Part shown: positions 61,993 through 64,000 of the stretch, one piece after another
Layout of the letters: the number at the start of each line of letters is the position of its first letter
Numbering within the stretch: the first letter of the stretch is position 1
Position numbers and translations under genes: made by a program
Notes under the pieces: generated by a model
Database searches by the model: none
Seen by the model: only the letters and a program-made list of their open reading frames with translations
What the model was told of the DNA's origin: nothing
Assembly (NCBI RefSeq): GCF_900141875.1
Contig: NZ_FQZE01000012.1
Coordinates: 1 to 64,000, forward strand
DNA length: 64,000 nt
DNA from: Tangfeifania diversioriginum
Lineage (GTDB): Bacteria; Bacteroidota; Bacteroidia; Bacteroidales; Prolixibacteraceae
Direction: 5' to 3'

Positions 61993-62822
61993 AAAAAACA
62001 ATCTTTATCTTTCTGCTTTTAATTCCAACCGTTTTACTTTCGCAACCAATGAACATCGTTTCTTTCAATATAAGGCTCAACACCCCAAGTGACGGAGAAA
62101 ACGCATGGCCCAACCGGATTGAAATGGCCACCGGATTATTGAAATTTCACGAAGCTGACATTTTTGGTTTGCAGGAAGCCCTCCACGGCCAAATTTTAGA
62201 TATTGAAAATAAAATGCCCGGATACGAATGGTTTGGTGTGGGCCGCAAGGATGGTAAACAAGGGGGCGAATTCAATCCTATCTTCTACAAAAAATCAAAA
62301 TACAAATTGCTGGACCACGGCACTTTCTGGCTGTCAGAAACACCAGAAGAACCAAGCACTGGATGGGATGCAGCACTCAACCGGATTGTTACCTGGGGCA
62401 TTTTTAAATCGAAAGATACAGGTAAAGAATTTATGGTTTTCAATACCCATTTTGACCATGTGGGCGTGGAAGCCCGGAAAAATTCAGCTACACTTATTCG
62501 CGAAAAAATACAAAAAATGGTACCCGCCAACACCCCGGCAATTCTAACGGGTGACTTTAACCTCACTCCCGACCAGGAACCCATTAAAATGCTCAAAGAT
62601 TACCTGGGTGACAGCCGCGAAGTAACAAAAGAATCTCCCTACGGACCTGTAGGTACGTATAACGGGTTTGATATTAACGCCGATTTAAGCAGCCGTCGGA
62701 TTGATTATATTTTTGTGAAAGGAGACATCGAGGTTTTAAAATATGCTGCCTTAAGCGAAATTAAAGACAACCGGTTTCCCTCGGATCATTTACCAATAAT
62801 TGCCAAGGTGCAGCTAAAATAA
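61989..62822 (+). CDS. Secreted endonuclease/exonuclease/phosphatase-fold protein
   Basis: A 277-residue exported EEP-fold enzyme with a signal peptide (FLLLIPTVLLSQ). Motifs are in order: MNIVSFNIRLN (Asn), DIFGLQEALHGQ (metal Glu), FMVFNTHFDHVG (His), ILTGDFNLTP (Asp/Asn) and FPSDHLPIIAKV (catalytic Asp-His). The set fits secreted EEP enzymes acting on phosphodiesters or inositol-type lipids; nucleic acid is one option. It is coupled to the esterase gene. Confidence 0.85.
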   Translation: MKKTIFIFLLLIPTVLLSQPMNIVSFNIRLNTPSDGENAWPNRIEMATGLLKFHEADIFGLQEALHGQILDIENKMPGYEWFGVGRKDGKQGGEFNPIFYKKSKYKLLDHGTFWLSETPEEPSTGWDAALNRIVTWGIFKSKDTGKEFMVFNTHFDHVGVEARKNSATLIREKIQKMVPANTPAILTGDFNLTPDQEPIKMLKDYLGDSREVTKESPYGPVGTYNGFDINADLSSRRIDYIFVKGDIEVLKYAALSEIKDNRFPSDHLPIIAKVQLK

Positions 62823-63097
62823 AGAGTTCCTTAACAATGGATAAAATCAGGGATTTTCATACTTAACCTTCTTGCTCGAAAATCAGGACAGTTCATTATT
62901 AATGACCAATATTGTTACAATTTAATTGTATAAGCAGCTTCAAACTGAAGAAATAAAACTTTTACCCCCGCAAAAACTACTTAATGTTAATTTTATATTG
63001 AAATCTTACCGCTTTCCATTGAACTACTTGGTATAAATTTATGATATTTGTTCCTTAGCAAATCAATAGATTTACAACTCAAAAAGTCAAATACTTA
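62823..63097. other. Intergenic region before serA
   Basis: About 275 AT-rich bases. No terminator hairpin, promoter box of the exact TAnnTTTG form, or RNA gene was recognised. Confidence 0.45.
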
Positions 63098-64000
63098 TGT
63101 TCAAAATTCAAACGTTAAATAAAATCGATCCCGACGGTCTTAGATTGTTTCCCCTCAACAACTATGAAATTGCAAGCGAAATTCCCAATCCTGATGCCAT
63201 TGTGCTTCGCAGCTTTAAAATGCACGACATGGAACTCCCCTCCTCGTTAAAAGCTGTTGCCCGTGCCGGTGCCGGAGTAAATAACATACCGGTTGAAAAA
63301 TGCACCGAAAAAGGGATTGTGGTTTTCAATACGCCCGGCGCCAATGCCAATGGGGTAAAAGAACTTGTAATTGCAGGCCTTTTACTTTCCTCGAGAGACA
63401 TTATCGACGGAGCAGCATGGGTCAAAACACTGGCTGACAAAGGAGACGAAATCCCGGCATCGATTGAACAGGGGAAAAAGAATTTTGGAGGCCAGGAGAT
63501 TAAAGGAAAAACGCTTGCAGTAATTGGGTTGGGAGCCATTGGAGTGCTCGTGGCTAATGCTGCCCAGACCCTGGGAATGAACGTAATCGGATACGACCCC
63601 TATATGAAAGTTCAGCAAGCACTGAAACTGAGCAACCAGGTAACCTGGGTGGAAGGCATTCAGCCAATACTGGCGCAGGCCGACTATGTGACACTAAATA
63701 TCCCGCTCACCCCCGAAACCGAAGGATACATCAACAAAGAAAAATTCAACATGATGAAAGACGGCGTGCGCCTGCTCAATTTTGCACGCGGCGGACTGGT
63801 AAACCGGAGCGATTTAAAAGAAGCCATTGCCGCAGGTAAAGTTTCACGCTATGTGACCGATTTCCCCAACGAAGAAACCCTGAATATGGACAAGGTCATT
63901 GCCATTCCGCACCTTGGCGCGTCAACAAAAGAGTCGGAAACAAATTGCGCCGTTATGGCGGTAAATCAGTTAAAAGATTTTATTGAAGACGGTAACATAA
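63098..64000 (+). CDS. serA: D-3-phosphoglycerate dehydrogenase (partial, cut by window end)
   Basis: First step of serine synthesis from 3-phosphoglycerate, using NAD. The frame is open from ATG 63098 (MFKIQTLNKIDPDG) for 301 codons to the right edge with no stop. It shows the N-terminal substrate domain (ARAGAGVNNIPVEKC), the Rossmann motif VIGLGAIGVLVANAA, the catalytic Arg region LLNFARGGLVN and the Glu/His pair (DFPNEETLN, IPHLGASTKESE). The C-terminal part, possibly an ACT domain, lies outside the window. It pairs in function with glyA at the other end of the window, but is not linked to it. Confidence 0.93.

Noticed and set aside
63162-63618. Minus-strand open frames inside serA
   Set aside because: They are shadows of a continuous plus-strand SerA frame with clear motifs.

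Overview
The window reads as chromosomal DNA of a fermentative, polysaccharide-using member of the Bacteroidetes (Bacteroidota), most like the Marinilabiliales/Prolixibacteraceae. The evidence is: several very large secreted proteins ending in type IX secretion (T9SS) type A sorting domains; promoter boxes of the Bacteroidetes form TTG-N19/20-TAnnTTTG and few Shine-Dalgarno sites; a Na+-pumping methylmalonyl-CoA decarboxylase operon; an [FeFe]-hydrogenase operon; and family-typical proteins such as a DUF5777 barrel and a carboxypeptidase-regulatory-like protein. The species call is inference; no rRNA or tRNA is present.

Layout. 0.2-5.4 kb: a HAD phosphatase/AEC transporter pair, then glyA, a TSUP permease and a COG0523 GTPase on the minus strand. 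5.4-8.9 kb: a GH2 lipoprotein followed by a scar that encodes the C-terminal signature of a lost GH16 enzyme, and a small Met-rich lipoprotein. 9-13 kb: sucA-sucB (2-oxoglutarate dehydrogenase E1/E2). 13.2-17.3 kb: DUF5777 barrel with a Rieske lipoprotein, a cupin, a TPR protein and glycerate kinase. 17.3-21.1 kb: a RelA/SpoT homologue with a degenerate hydrolase site, a DUF559 nuclease embedded in composite palindromic repeats, and ferritin. 21.4-35.6 kb: four minus-strand T9SS cargo genes carrying cohesin-like domains, two of them also dockerin-like modules. 36.4-37.9 kb: two more copies of the repeat and a LuxR-type regulator with a pseudo-receiver domain. 38.3-44.6 kb: a CoA transferase, then mce-mmdA-oadG-mmdC-mmdB. 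44.6-47.4 kb: an MNT nucleotidyltransferase with a broken HEPN partner, a PAP2 phosphatase, a cupin and a barrel-like protein. 47.6-53.2 kb: two paralogous secreted gluzincin-type metallopeptidases. 53.2-56.8 kb: rimO, an alkaline-phosphatase-fold pseudoenzyme and a small secreted protein. 57.1-60.7 kb: a three-subunit NAD(P)-linked [FeFe] hydrogenase. 61-64 kb: an esterase/nuclease-fold pair, and serA running off the right end.

How it fits together. The metabolic genes suggest fermentation of sugars with propionate formation coupled to a Na+ gradient (mce-mmd operon), CoA recycling by the CoA transferase, and H2 release from NADH by HydABC, alongside an oxidative-type 2-oxoglutarate dehydrogenase. 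The surface genes are the less ordinary part. The 14-kb cohesin/dockerin/beta-helix/HYR cluster has no catalytic domain and looks like a scaffold or adhesive surface assembly; a LuxR-type regulator and palindromic sites lie just upstream. The second point of interest is the ~165-bp composite repeat (six copies, four of them around the DUF559 gene), whose end supplies that gene's stop codon.
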